64,000 nucleotides of DNA from Panacibacter ginsenosidivorans (GCF_007971225.1 NZ_CP042435.1:2297501-2361500); one strand, 5' to 3'; positions 1 to 8,389 are shown, counted from the first letter of the stretch. Numbers and translations are program-made. The notes: generated by a model not told the origin, from the letters alone.

Positions 1-608
1 ATCTTACAAACAACAAAGATTTGAGTTTACTTAAAGACGAAGTTCAAATTGAATTGATGGCAAAGAAAATTCTTGAAGGCGTTGTTGCTTATGCAAACAA
101 TAATAATAATCCTGTTGAACCTTACGAAGTAAAACTCCAGGATGATAATGCGATGGCAGATACAACCAAACCAAAAGACAATACAAAAACAAGTACAACA
201 ATCCCCGCTGATGTTGTTTACGTATTGAATGAGGAAATAACAACAAAAGAAACAATTGACAAACTCGATCCAAACAACATAGCAAGCATAGAGATTTTGA
301 AAGATGATCCATGGAGAAAAAGTATTTACAATATAAAAGGGAAGCAGGCTGCAGTTGTTGTTATAACAAAAGATTATAAACCAAAGGTTATTGCTAAGAA
401 TATAACCGGTGATGCACCTATCTATATTGTAGATGGCAAGCCCGTAAGTGAAACAGATGCAAAAAAGATAGATGCCAATAATATTCTTACTGTAAATGTT
501 TTAAAAGGCAACGAAGCCACAAAAGCTTATGGCGAAGATGGTAAGAGTGGAGTAGTCATTATAATCACAAAAGCGAAAGAAAGAAAAAACATACCAACAA
601 CTGAATAA
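1..608 (+). CDS. C-terminal part of a plug-repeat protein, possibly an M56/BlaR1-type peptidase
   Basis: The reading frame is open to the first base of the window, so the gene is cut by the left edge; a TTG at 21 is only the first start-like codon. The visible part holds two copies of a motif resembling the TonB receptor plug domain. One lies around residues 65-115 (VVYVLNEE ... IASIEILKDD ... AAVVVITK), the other around 130-185 (PIYIVDGKPVSE ... ILTVNVLKGNEA ... SGVVIIITKA). In Bacteroidota such repeats commonly form the C-terminal tail of M56/BlaR1-like membrane metallopeptidases, which is my best guess. The HEXXH region would lie outside the window, so this rests on family resemblance only. 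A clear terminator follows the stop. Confidence 0.55.
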   Translation, partial: LTNNKDLSLLKDEVQIELMAKKILEGVVAYANNNNNPVEPYEVKLQDDNAMADTTKPKDNTKTSTTIPADVVYVLNEEITTKETIDKLDPNNIASIEILKDDPWRKSIYNIKGKQAAVVVITKDYKPKVIAKNITGDAPIYIVDGKPVSETDAKKIDANNILTVNVLKGNEATKAYGEDGKSGVVIIITKAKERKNIPTTE

Positions 609-626
609 TAAAATATTATTTGCAAT

Positions 627-659
627 AAAAAAGGTCAACCCGAAAGTGACCTTTTTTTA
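627..659 (+). terminator. Rho-independent terminator
   Basis: AAAAAAGGTCA pairs with TGACCTTTTTT around a nine-base loop, followed by a T-tract. It sits 19 nt after the stop of the partial gene that ends at 608. Confidence 0.8.
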
Positions 660-689
660 TTGTTGTTTAAAGCTCAATTATATTTTTTA

Positions 690-750
690 GTACAAATGTG
701 CGACGCAACGAAAGAGAAATAGAATCACTGCTGCTTGACTCACAAAAAAA
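690..750 (-). repeat. Interspersed repeat unit, minus orientation
   Basis: The core at 690-709 matches the family consensus with one change (an A in place of G at GTACAAAT). The T-rich outer tip (TTTTTTTTGTGAG on the minus strand) ends one base from the stop codon of the aminotransferase gene. Confidence 0.8.
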
Positions 751-751
751 A

Positions 752-1969
752 CTACGCACCAACAACAGCAGCACTCAGTACTTTCTTTATTGCCGCTACC
801 ATCTTCTCTCCCTTTTCTTTTGTTTGCTCTTCTGTCCAGGTTAAGCCAATAGCAGTAGAAATACAACGACTCATGATTGCATCACTTACAGAAAAATCTG
901 TGGTTCGCAATTTCAGCAAAGCTTCTTCCTGTAAAGGGTTCAGCCTGTTTAATGCGGTTGAATTTTTCAAATGATCCCATTTACGAATGTAATGCCAGTT
1001 ATTGTCGAACCAGTAAAAATTTCCTGCAAGAATGCCCTGTGCTTTCATTTCTGCAACTGCTGCTCTCGTTAATTCCTCTGTTGGTAAAAACCAACTTAAG
1101 AATGTTCTGCTGTCACCACTTTCATCCGGAATTACACGGAAAGAAACTTCAGTAACTTGTTGCAGCATATTTTTTAGTTGTGTGTGATTCTTCTTTTGTA
1201 TCTCTAAAAATTTTGGCAGCTTTCTTATCTGCGCCAAACCTACTGCAGCATGCAATTCGCTGATGCGGTAATTATAACCAATAAATGGATGAAGGTCTGC
1301 ACCACGGTCAACACCCAAATGATCATGACCATGATCTGTATAGCCATCACATTTTGTGTAAACATCTTTATTATTGGTCATTACCACGCCACCTTCGCCA
1401 CAGGTAATTGTTTTTACAAAGTCAAAAGAAAATGTTCCGGCATCTCCAATTGTTCCCAACGCTTTGCCTTTGTAAGTACCGCCAATACTTTGACAGGCAT
1501 CTTCAAGCAGTATCAGATCATGTTCTTTACAAATAGCTTTCAATGCATCAAGATCGGCCATACTACCGCACATATGCACGGGCATTAGACATTTTGTTTT
1601 TGATGTAATGGCTTTACGAACTGCATCAGGATTCAACGTTAAACTTTCATCTACATCAACCAGTACAGGTACAGCACCAACACTTAATACTGCTTCAAAA
1701 CTTGCGACGAATGTGAATGAAGGCATGATAACTTCATCACCATAACCAATGTTCAATGCATTCATGGCTGTTGTTAATGCAGCAGTGCCACTGCTGGTAA
1801 GTTGTGCATAGGTGCAGCCAAATGTTTCTGTAATAGCTGTCTCCAGTTCTTTTGCCTTCCAATGACCTTTGCGTGGACCATCAAATCCATAACGCATAAG
1901 GATGCCTGTTTCCAGCACATCGTTCAGTTCTTTTCTTTCTTCATCTCCAAAGAATTCAAAACCGGGCAT
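752..1969 (-). CDS. DegT/DnrJ/EryC1/StrS-family PLP aminotransferase
   Basis: A 405-residue protein of the sugar aminotransferase family, which transfers an amino group to keto-sugars or similar substrates using pyridoxal phosphate. Visible features are the N-terminal LTSSGTAALTTAMNAL cofactor-phosphate region, MPSFTFVASFEAVL, the LLEDACQSIG strand with the PLP-contacting Asp, and the SFDFVKTITCGEGG segment whose Lys is the expected Schiff-base residue. Length is normal for the family. The gene stands alone: no nucleotide-sugar genes flank it, so the substrate cannot be deduced. The start is the ATG at 1969, downstream of a TACCTTCG element at 2021-2028. A repeat unit abuts the stop codon. 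Confidence 0.88.
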   Translation of the reverse strand: MPGFEFFGDEERKELNDVLETGILMRYGFDGPRKGHWKAKELETAITETFGCTYAQLTSSGTAALTTAMNALNIGYGDEVIMPSFTFVASFEAVLSVGAVPVLVDVDESLTLNPDAVRKAITSKTKCLMPVHMCGSMADLDALKAICKEHDLILLEDACQSIGGTYKGKALGTIGDAGTFSFDFVKTITCGEGGVVMTNNKDVYTKCDGYTDHGHDHLGVDRGADLHPFIGYNYRISELHAAVGLAQIRKLPKFLEIQKKNHTQLKNMLQQVTEVSFRVIPDESGDSRTFLSWFLPTEELTRAAVAEMKAQGILAGNFYWFDNNWHYIRKWDHLKNSTALNRLNPLQEEALLKLRTTDFSVSDAIMSRCISTAIGLTWTEEQTKEKGEKMVAAIKKVLSAAVVGA

Positions 1970-2020
1970 ATAAAAAAGTTTAAAAGTTTACAAGTTCACG
2001 TATTTACGCATTTGCCGTTG

Positions 2021-2028
2021 CGAAGGTA
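2021..2028 (-). promoter_or_regulatory. Probable -7 promoter element of the aminotransferase gene
   Basis: TACCTTCG on the minus strand differs from the Bacteroidota -7 consensus TAnnTTTG by one base. It lies about 50 nt upstream of the start codon. No convincing -33 TTTG was seen at the right spacing. Confidence 0.35.
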
Positions 2029-2070
2029 GAAAACTGTTGTTAATGCATTGCAATGTTAAGGAAGAAGAAA

Positions 2071-2275
2071 TTTTTGTGAGCCAAGCCGAAGGTTGTCATG
2101 GCATCGGTTGTTGCGTCGCACACTTGTACTTTGAATAAGTATCGTCCAGCAAAGGTTTATATTATAAGCCTTTTACAAAACCTATAGTACATTATTAGTT
2201 GAAAGATGTTCCAACCGCACAAGAGTGCGACGCAACGAAAGCTAAATAGCATCAATGCAGACCGGCCCAAAAAAA
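2071..2275. repeat. Head-to-head pair of interspersed repeat units (canonical/canonical)
   Basis: Plus-oriented core at 2110-2129 and minus-oriented core at 2217-2236, with 87 nt between the cores. Outer tips are TTTTTGTGAGCC on the left and GGCCCAAAAAAA on the right. The right tip ends at the stop codon of the DUF3108 gene at 2276. The pair fills most of this intergenic gap. Confidence 0.8.
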
Positions 2276-3067
2276 TTATCTAAAACTTATAAGTGAGCTA
2301 ACCGGGTAGCGGTTATTTCTATAACCCATCATATCCACTTTTATACTGCCCACTGCAATGGGACTTTCTATGCGCACAGGAAAATGATTGGGATCATCCG
2401 TTACCCATACGGTCATTTTTTCACCACCTTCAAAAATGGTTCCTTTTACAAGCAGTGGTTTAAATTTTATAGCGTGGAATTTTCCGTACCGTGTTTTAAT
2501 AGTTTCTCTTCCGAGGTAGCGTATGTAAAGATCGTACACTTCATTATCAAGAAACATACTGAATGGTATCTTATCGCCTGGTTTGTATTTATTGAAATCT
2601 ATGTTGCGTGCGTAATAAACAGAACTTAATACATCCTGCACACAATTGGGTAATTTAAAAACACCTTCGTTGGTAATAGCAGTATTTGTTTGCTGGTTAA
2701 AAGTTACATTCTCAACTTTTTTGTAACCACCTTCATCAACATTACGTATAAATTTTAAAGGCTGCAAATTGGAAGTATCAAAATAACTTTCATAACGGTC
2801 ACGTACTTTAAAGATCCAGTCGTAACCCGAATTGGTGCGGCCTTCGCCTACTACATGATAAGCAGGAATATTATTGACCTTTTCTTCTGTAAGAGAGAAA
2901 GTAGCTGTGCCTGCATTTACATAAATACCGGCCACTGCATAAAAAACATTGTATGTAATAACTTCACCGGGTTTAAAAGCCTTATTGGTCATGCCGCAAA
3001 AATCATCTCCGGCCGTTAGCGTTAACCAACTTATTATAGCTATGGTACTTATAAAAATTTTCTTCAC
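2276..3067 (-). CDS. DUF3108 domain-containing exported protein
   Basis: 263 residues. The N-terminal segment MKKIFISTIAIISWLTLTAG looks like a signal peptide. The rest matches the DUF3108 pattern: FKPGEVITYNVFYAVAGIYVNAG at 32-54, a YRYLGRE-like central strand, and near the C-terminus VWVTDDPNHFPVRIESPIAVGSIKVDM. DUF3108 proteins are predicted periplasmic or envelope beta-rich proteins of unknown biochemical role. The start is a GTG at 3067, one base after the TAA of the upstream membrane-protein gene, so the two are almost certainly co-transcribed and perhaps translationally coupled. A repeat unit starts at its stop codon. Confidence 0.85.
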   Translation of the reverse strand: MKKIFISTIAIISWLTLTAGDDFCGMTNKAFKPGEVITYNVFYAVAGIYVNAGTATFSLTEEKVNNIPAYHVVGEGRTNSGYDWIFKVRDRYESYFDTSNLQPLKFIRNVDEGGYKKVENVTFNQQTNTAITNEGVFKLPNCVQDVLSSVYYARNIDFNKYKPGDKIPFSMFLDNEVYDLYIRYLGRETIKTRYGKFHAIKFKPLLVKGTIFEGGEKMTVWVTDDPNHFPVRIESPIAVGSIKVDMMGYRNNRYPVSSLISFR

Positions 3068-3068
3068 G

Positions 3069-4064
3069 TTACCTGTTTCTGAATAATTTAATGCCTAATA
3101 TGAACAAACTTCCTGCCACAGCAGGCAGTATAAGGTTTATGAGCCAGATACCTGCCGTTGTGGCAATAATGCCAAGCTTATTTAAACTTAATAAACCAAA
3201 AAGCTGTAAACCTGCTTCTCCACGCATACCCAGATCAGCCACAGGAATAGTTGGCAATATAGCCAATACAAGAAATAACACACCTACAGAACTTACTGCA
3301 TCAGCAGTATTTAGCTGCACATTAAAAATATGCAACATAATCAAATATTGAACGACAAATACACAATAACGACCTGCCGATAACGACAAAATTCTTGTTA
3401 AATCTCCACGGCTTATCGTTTCAAGGTTCTCAACCATAAAACGATATTTGTTTACAAAGGGTATTTTCTCAAACATAATGGTAAGCCAATTTAGTTTAAA
3501 GAAAATAAACAGCATCAGCAATGCACCCATAGCAATCATAAATATTATACCGTTTACCCAATATACAGAAAGCCCTTTGAATTGTTCAAGTTCTAACCAA
3601 CTGCCTTTACTTAAGTATAAGAGTCCCGCAAGGCCAGCTGTTAATGTTATTATCAATTGAGCCATGCTACCCACCAATGTAAGTGTAATTGACTTTAACC
3701 TGTTGCCTTCCTGCATATAAACCAAACGCCCTGCATAATCACCAATACCATTTGGTACAAATAATGAAAGTGAAACACCCGATAAAACTGCTTTGTATGC
3801 AGTAAAATAATTCACCGGCTGCACACGGCTTACAAGCAAATGCCATTTACGCGCTTCTATACCCCAGTTAACACACATCAGCAGGACCAACAACAATAAT
3901 AACCAAAGGTTGTTGCCCGATACAGCGCTATTCAAAAGATCTTTTGTTTCCTCTAAACCGGTTTGGTTCTTTACCTTATAGTAAATAGAAAAAGAAAGAA
4001 TAATAAACAACAAAGGACCAATTACATAGTTGATCCATATTTTATACTTTTTTTTCAGGCTCAT
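3069..4064 (-). CDS. Lysylphosphatidylglycerol synthase transmembrane-region (UPF0104/AglD-like) protein
   Basis: A 331-residue polytopic membrane protein with about eight hydrophobic segments. It resembles the membrane domain of MprF and the AglD family: short basic N-terminus, the loop GIEARKWHLLV near residue 70, and FVPNGIGDYAGRLVYM near 105, typical of this flippase-like superfamily. It has no cytosolic aminoacyl-transferase domain, so it is not a full MprF. Lipid or polyprenyl-linked substrate transport is a family-level inference. It is the first gene of a two-gene unit with the DUF3108 gene, one base apart. A TAGGTTTG element ends about 8 nt before the start codon. Confidence 0.78.
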   Translation of the reverse strand: MSLKKKYKIWINYVIGPLLFIILSFSIYYKVKNQTGLEETKDLLNSAVSGNNLWLLLLLVLLMCVNWGIEARKWHLLVSRVQPVNYFTAYKAVLSGVSLSLFVPNGIGDYAGRLVYMQEGNRLKSITLTLVGSMAQLIITLTAGLAGLLYLSKGSWLELEQFKGLSVYWVNGIIFMIAMGALLMLFIFFKLNWLTIMFEKIPFVNKYRFMVENLETISRGDLTRILSLSAGRYCVFVVQYLIMLHIFNVQLNTADAVSSVGVLFLVLAILPTIPVADLGMRGEAGLQLFGLLSLNKLGIIATTAGIWLINLILPAVAGSLFILGIKLFRNR

Positions 4065-4071
4065 TATTTTT

Positions 4072-4079
4072 CAAACCTA
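4072..4079 (-). promoter_or_regulatory. Probable -7 element TAGGTTTG
   Basis: A perfect TAnnTTTG on the minus strand, only seven bases upstream of the ATG at 4064. If used, the transcript would have almost no leader. Confidence 0.4.
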
Positions 4080-4097
4080 CATTAAAACAATGAAATC

Positions 4098-4155
4098 ATT
4101 TATGTACCAGTCGTAAGTATATGTATTAAACTTCGGTTGCGTCGCACTCTTGTAC
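4098..4155 (+). repeat. Interspersed repeat unit, plus orientation
   Basis: Exact 20-nt core at 4136-4155, with TTTATGTACC as the outer tip. An ACGCAAC at 4168-4174 can pair with the GTTGCGT of the core. The unit lies between divergent promoters. Confidence 0.85.
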
Positions 4156-4209
4156 ATCTGAATCTATACGCAACAGATAAAAACACGTATGAAGAGTTAA
4201 GCACAGTCT

Positions 4210-4217
4210 TATTTTTG
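4210..4217 (+). promoter_or_regulatory. Probable -7 element TATTTTTG
   Basis: A perfect TAnnTTTG ending 10 nt before the ATG at 4228, implying a very short leader. No clear -33 element was found. Confidence 0.4.
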
Positions 4218-4227
4218 TAAAAAAATT

Positions 4228-4581
4228 ATGTCAGCACTTATAAAAGAATTCAACGACTACCGACAAAAGATGAATGAAGTTATCCTCAGCAAAAATAACC
4301 TTGTGATGAAACGGTTATGGAATCTCGACACCAATACCTACGAAGATGGTGCACTTGACAAAAAGACAAAAGAAATGCTGGGTCTTGTGGCAAGCATGGT
4401 ATTACGTTGTGATGATTGTATAAAATATCACCTTGGCAAAAGTTATGAGCTTGGTGTAACAACCGATGAGATGTACGAAATTTTTGCTGTTGCCAATATT
4501 GTAGGCGGCACTATCGTTATACCACACACAAGAAGAGCTGCAGAGTATTGGGAAGAGCTGAATGCGCCACATGCAGAGTAA
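4228..4581 (+). CDS. Carboxymuconolactone decarboxylase/AhpD-like protein
   Basis: 117 residues, the usual size of a single-domain CMD-family protein. The central segment RCDDCIKYHLGKSYELGVT carries the CxxC and downstream His of the AhpD-type thiol active site (Cys near 55 and 58). It is followed by the amphipathic helix TDEMYEIFAVANIVGG. AhpD-like members act as disulfide reductases or peroxidases rather than decarboxylases. The next gene begins 34 nt after the stop and encodes an oxygen-sensitive ferredoxin oxidoreductase, so a redox-protective partnership is possible but inferred only from position. Confidence 0.85.
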   Translation: MSALIKEFNDYRQKMNEVILSKNNLVMKRLWNLDTNTYEDGALDKKTKEMLGLVASMVLRCDDCIKYHLGKSYELGVTTDEMYEIFAVANIVGGTIVIPHTRRAAEYWEELNAPHAE

Positions 4582-4591
4582 TACAAATTCT

Positions 4592-4599
4592 TATCTTTG
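4592..4599 (+). promoter_or_regulatory. Probable -7 element TATCTTTG
   Basis: A perfect TAnnTTTG 16 nt upstream of the preferred ATG at 4616. It suggests the oxidoreductase gene has its own start site in addition to any read-through from the AhpD-like gene. Confidence 0.45.
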
Positions 4600-4615
4600 T
4601 ACAGAATCATTTTAT

Positions 4616-5650
4616 ATGAGCACAATTACTAACGGAGCCGCCACATTAACAGCCAAAGATTTTGTTACAGACCAGGAAGTACGCTGGTGCCCTGGCTGCG
4701 GCGATTATTCTATTCTTGCACAGGTACAGAAAATTATGCCCGGCATTGGCGTTCCAAAAGAAAATATCGTTATTATCAGTGGCATTGGCTGCAGCAGCCG
4801 TTTTCCCTATTACATGAATACTTACGGTATGCATTCAATTCATGGAAGGGCAACTGCAGTGGCAACAGGTTTAAAAGCCTCAAGGCCTGAATTAAGTGTA
4901 TGGATCGTAACGGGAGATGGAGATGCATTGAGCATTGGTGGCAACCACACTATACATTTACTCAGAAGAAATCTTGATGTAAATATTCTCCTTTTCAACA
5001 ACCAGATCTATGGTTTAACAAAAGGACAATACTCACCAACGTCAGAAGAACATAAGATCACCAAATCTACTCCATACGGAAGTATCGATCATCCATTTAA
5101 TCCATTGGCATTGGCCATGGGTGCTGATGCAACATTTATTGGCCGCAGTATGGACCGTGATCCAAAGCATTTGCAAACAATGCTTACGCGCAGCCACCAA
5201 CACAGAGGTGCATCTTTTCTTGAAATATACCAGAACTGCAACATATTTAATGATGGTGCATTCGAAATATTCACAGAAAAATCTACTAAGGCAGATGAAG
5301 CATTATTTCTTGAGCATGGCAAACCATTGGTGTTTGGTGCGGGTCAAAGCAAGGGTATTAAACTCGATGGGTTTAAACCCGTTGTTGTTGAATTAGGAAA
5401 TGGTGTAAGTACAGATGATCTTTGGATACATGACGAAAGGGATTTTTATAAAGCGCAAATGCTCATCCGCATGTTTGATGACCCAAGGGTGGAAGGTCAT
5501 TTCCCAAGGCCATTTGGTGTATTCTACGAAACAGAAAGAGCATGTTATGAAGATGTAATGGCTATGCAGATAGAAGAAGCTATAGCAGCAAAAGGTTCTG
5601 GAAACCTTGATAAATTATTACGTGGAAATGAAGTATGGGAAATAGTATAA
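4616..5650 (+). CDS. korB: 2-oxoacid:ferredoxin oxidoreductase, beta subunit
   Basis: 344 residues from the ATG at 4616; the open frame extends upstream to 4562, but that part overlaps the previous gene and the promoter-like element. This is the thiamine-diphosphate subunit of the 2-oxoglutarate or related 2-oxoacid:ferredoxin oxidoreductase, which decarboxylates the oxoacid and passes electrons to ferredoxin. CPGCGDY at about 25-31 supplies conserved cysteines, GIGCSSRFP follows near 60, and GDGDALSIGGNH near 100 is the TPP/Mg motif. The alpha subunit normally sits directly upstream in this phylum but is not in the window. The exact 2-oxoacid cannot be read from the sequence. A terminator follows. 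Confidence 0.88.
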   Translation: MSTITNGAATLTAKDFVTDQEVRWCPGCGDYSILAQVQKIMPGIGVPKENIVIISGIGCSSRFPYYMNTYGMHSIHGRATAVATGLKASRPELSVWIVTGDGDALSIGGNHTIHLLRRNLDVNILLFNNQIYGLTKGQYSPTSEEHKITKSTPYGSIDHPFNPLALAMGADATFIGRSMDRDPKHLQTMLTRSHQHRGASFLEIYQNCNIFNDGAFEIFTEKSTKADEALFLEHGKPLVFGAGQSKGIKLDGFKPVVVELGNGVSTDDLWIHDERDFYKAQMLIRMFDDPRVEGHFPRPFGVFYETERACYEDVMAMQIEEAIAAKGSGNLDKLLRGNEVWEIV

Positions 5651-5674
5651 CCTTCTTAATATTTATAATAAAGT

Positions 5675-5701
5675 CCTTGCACAAATGCAAGGCTTTTTTT
5701 T
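5675..5701 (+). terminator. Rho-independent terminator after the oxidoreductase gene
   Basis: CCTTGCA pairs with TGCAAGG around a CAAA loop, then C and nine Ts. The T-tract merges with the T-rich tip of the repeat unit that follows. Confidence 0.85.
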
Positions 5702-5852
5702 GACCCGGACTGTAATACTTTGTGCATCGGCGTTTGCGTCGCACTCTTATACTGCATTAGCATTGATGAGCAATGAAAAAACCGTACAAGTGAGTGACAC
5801 AACGAAGCTGACTTAATATTGAAATGTTGGTTACCTGCATTCTTAAAAAAAA
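5694..5852. repeat. Composite repeat: canonical unit facing a diverged unit
   Basis: Canonical core at 5734-5752 (plus; G-to-A near the end gives TTATAC). Diverged core GTACAAGTGAGTGACACAAC at 5784-5803 reads as its minus-strand partner. The left tip TTTTTTTTGACCCGG is shared with the preceding terminator. The gap between the cores is 31 nt, the tightest composite in the window. Confidence 0.85.
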
Positions 5853-6166
5853 TAACCGCCACCTCAGACAAAGGCGGCGGGGTGTTTGATTTTTCTAAAA
5901 TCTCAAAGTCAAACTATTTTAATTTCTTAGGATGAATTTTTTAGTACATCAAACCATGTGAATGAAAATATTCACAGTATTAAGAATAATGGCTGTATTA
6001 ATATTTACCTGAGAGAAAAATAAAGCCGGGTACTTGGGCTTTGTTGATTTCTGCTTTCATGGTTAACATCCTTATAAAACAAATATATAATTTTTTGCCT
6101 GTAAAAGCTAATCGTGTTACGCATGGATCTTCATAACTATAAGAAGCGATCTTGTAACAAGGAAAA
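5853..6166. other. Intergenic stretch without a recognised gene
   Basis: A GC-rich patch (CCGCC ... GGCGG, 5858-5880) and a minus-strand terminator at 6015-6043. The remainder is AT-rich with no ORF I would defend. Confidence 0.5.
6015..6043 (-). terminator. Probable terminator of the envC-like operon
   Basis: On the minus strand AAAGCC pairs with GGCTTT, followed by ATTTTTCTC. It lies about 125 nt downstream of the stop at 6167. The stem is short. Confidence 0.5.
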
Positions 6167-7510
6167 TCATCTTGCTTTCAGCCATCTTTCGGGATCCATA
6201 TTAGTTCCCTTATCACTGGTTACCATGAATATGATCTGCCCATCTCCGCTCATACCTGCAACCGCTTTGCCTAATACTTTGCCGGGCTTCACTTGCTGAC
6301 CTTTGCTAACACTTACATTAGAAAGATTGGTGTATGTAGTAAAATATTTCCCGTGTCTTATTACAACAGTTTGCCCGTTTCCAAGATCAAATACAGCTGA
6401 TATTTCTCCATCTGCGACGTTCTTAATATTAGAACCGACTGGCAGGGTGATTTCCACACCTGGCATATCACCTTTTAATTTGGTGCCCGGTACCGTATAA
6501 GGCCCGAAGTGTGTAGAAACATAGCCCTGATCTGCGGGCCATGGTAAACGCCCCCTGCTGTTTTCAAAATTGATGGAAATATTTGCTTCCTCTGTTGTTG
6601 ATTCAAAAACATTGTATACACGATCAGATTTGGTCGCCGTCATACCAGTTACAGGCGCATTATTTTTTGGAGTTGCTTTTGTTTTTGTGTCTGTGTTGCT
6701 ATTGTCTGTTTTACTATTTGCAATAGTTTGTTGTTGTTCTGCAAGTTTTCTTTTCTTCTCTTCTTCTTCCTGTTTTTTCTTTGCCGCTGCTATTTCTCTT
6801 TTAATTACAGTCTGCAATGCAATATTTAACTTTTGCCGCATTTGTTCTTTGCTTTTTAATTGTGCAGCAATTTCTTTTTCCTGGCCCTTTAGGCTCTGTA
6901 CTACCTGGTCTTTTTCCTTTTTGTCACTTTCCAGAACAGTTAATTGTTTTCCCTGTTCTTTAAGCGAATTATTTTTTTCCTGTTTATTGGAATTAAGTGT
7001 ATTGATTTGTTTTGCAAGAACATCCTGTGTTTGTCTTATTGCATCTGCCTGCGTTTCCCTGTAACGACGATAGCTTTTTAAGTAGGTAACTCTTTTTATT
7101 GCATCATTAAAGGATGCAGCAGAAAAAAGAAAATTAAGATACTCGTAACTGCTCCTGTTCTTATACGCAAATACAAGGCTTTTGGCATACTGGCCTTTTA
7201 AGGTATCCAGCTCCTTTTTCATGCGGTATATTTCTACCTGGTTCAGGTAAATATTATCATTAAGTCTCTTAAGTTCTTTATTAATATTATAAATAAGCTC
7301 CTGCCTTGCCTGTATTTTTCTTTGTACTATAGCAAGTTGCCCCAGGGATTGTTTTTTATTTTTTTTGATATCGTTTAATGTGTTATTTAAAGAAGAAATT
7401 TCCTGCATCAACTGTTGTTGTTTTTTTTGTATCTCTTCTTTGGTTTCCTGTGCGCCAGCTAACAATACAATACCAACAGATAGCAGTAATATGAAAATTT
7501 TTCTTACCAT
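6167..7510 (-). CDS. envC: Murein hydrolase activator EnvC-like protein with degenerate LytM domain
   Basis: 447 residues: signal peptide (1-20), a long coiled coil from about 22 to 255 rich in K, Q and E, a low-complexity linker, and a C-terminal LytM/M23 domain from about 335. In active M23 enzymes the zinc ligands lie in HxxxD and HxH motifs; here the corresponding segments read MPGVEITLPVG and GQIIFMVTSD, so at least two ligands are missing. This fits EnvC, which activates periplasmic amidases during septum cleavage rather than cutting peptidoglycan itself. It is followed upstream on the same strand by the DUF4292 lipoprotein and dut genes. The amidase partner is not in the window. Confidence 0.82.
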   Translation of the reverse strand: MVRKIFILLLSVGIVLLAGAQETKEEIQKKQQQLMQEISSLNNTLNDIKKNKKQSLGQLAIVQRKIQARQELIYNINKELKRLNDNIYLNQVEIYRMKKELDTLKGQYAKSLVFAYKNRSSYEYLNFLFSAASFNDAIKRVTYLKSYRRYRETQADAIRQTQDVLAKQINTLNSNKQEKNNSLKEQGKQLTVLESDKKEKDQVVQSLKGQEKEIAAQLKSKEQMRQKLNIALQTVIKREIAAAKKKQEEEEKKRKLAEQQQTIANSKTDNSNTDTKTKATPKNNAPVTGMTATKSDRVYNVFESTTEEANISINFENSRGRLPWPADQGYVSTHFGPYTVPGTKLKGDMPGVEITLPVGSNIKNVADGEISAVFDLGNGQTVVIRHGKYFTTYTNLSNVSVSKGQQVKPGKVLGKAVAGMSGDGQIIFMVTSDKGTNMDPERWLKAR

Positions 7511-7564
7511 AACAGATAAAATTAATGGGGTAATTGCTAAGTTAACGTATCGCGGAATTGTTTA

Positions 7565-8380
7565 TTACCCGTGTTTATAATTTTTAGGAATATTGAAAGG
7601 ATAATCCTGCGGTTTGTTAAAATTATACTGTTTAAACTCTACGTTTATATCCAGTTTAGATTTCTCTGCAACACTTATGCGCCTTTTAGTTGAGAAATAG
7701 AAATTATTACTTTTTTCATAGGCGTCATAGGTTATATCACAGGTTCGGTTGCGTAGTGTATTAACATCATCAAGTTTGCTATGCATTATCCGATAGTCAA
7801 TATTTTCAAGTGTAAGCAAGTTTTTAAATACGTTACCAATCATTAATACAAGTAATCCCTTTTCTGTATTCTTATAGGAAACAATGTTACTATCAATAAA
7901 AACCGGGTTACCAATTATAACATCCTGCAGCGAATAAAAATCGAAAGGTACTTCTGTGATCTCCTGCAGGTAAGCAATGCTGCGGTATTGTATTGTCTTC
8001 TGTAATTTATTCATCAGCCTGAAACTATCTTTACTTATCATCAAACGATAACCCTCTATACCCAAAGCGCCGGTAAGAGATAGCCAAATAATGCTGTCTT
8101 TCTGAATTCTTACATAAGCTGTTGCCTGGTCACCCCCGTCTTTTCCTTCATAATCTACTTTTATTTTTGCGGAAAAAGTTGCAAAATCAATGCGCCGTTT
8201 ATTAATGCTGTCAACTATGTTTTTTACAATGGAAAATGAATCTACAGCAGGTGTAACAATTACGGTTACTGCCGTATCTTTTTTTGATATTGATTGCTCA
8301 ATACGCTGCACTTTTTTAGCAGGTCTGCAACCAACAACCATCGCCATTAAAGCAATTGCATAAAACAAATATTTTTTCAT
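7565..8380 (-). CDS. DUF4292 lipoprotein
   Basis: 271 residues. The N-terminus MKKYLFYAIALMAMVVGC is a lipoprotein signal with the lipobox Cys at position 18. The rest is predicted beta-rich and matches the Bacteroidota DUF4292 family, thought to be distantly related to LolA/LolB-type lipid-binding folds. Visible marks are FATFSAKIKVDYEGKDG, an IWLSLTGALGIEGYR segment and the C-terminal FKQYNFNKPQDYPFNIPKNY, which is typical of the family. It lies 54 nt from the envC-like gene and 9 nt from dut on the same strand, suggesting one operon. An outer-membrane lipoprotein or lipid-trafficking role is an inference. Confidence 0.82.
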   Translation of the reverse strand: MKKYLFYAIALMAMVVGCRPAKKVQRIEQSISKKDTAVTVIVTPAVDSFSIVKNIVDSINKRRIDFATFSAKIKVDYEGKDGGDQATAYVRIQKDSIIWLSLTGALGIEGYRLMISKDSFRLMNKLQKTIQYRSIAYLQEITEVPFDFYSLQDVIIGNPVFIDSNIVSYKNTEKGLLVLMIGNVFKNLLTLENIDYRIMHSKLDDVNTLRNRTCDITYDAYEKSNNFYFSTKRRISVAEKSKLDINVEFKQYNFNKPQDYPFNIPKNYKHG

Positions 8381-8389
8381 TCTTATTAT

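Noticed and set aside
1802-2029. Open frames opposite or overlapping confident genes, such as this 75-codon frame
   Set aside because: They run antisense to or out of frame with conserved genes, lack motifs and show no independent codon bias. The many similar frames across the window were left out for the same reason.
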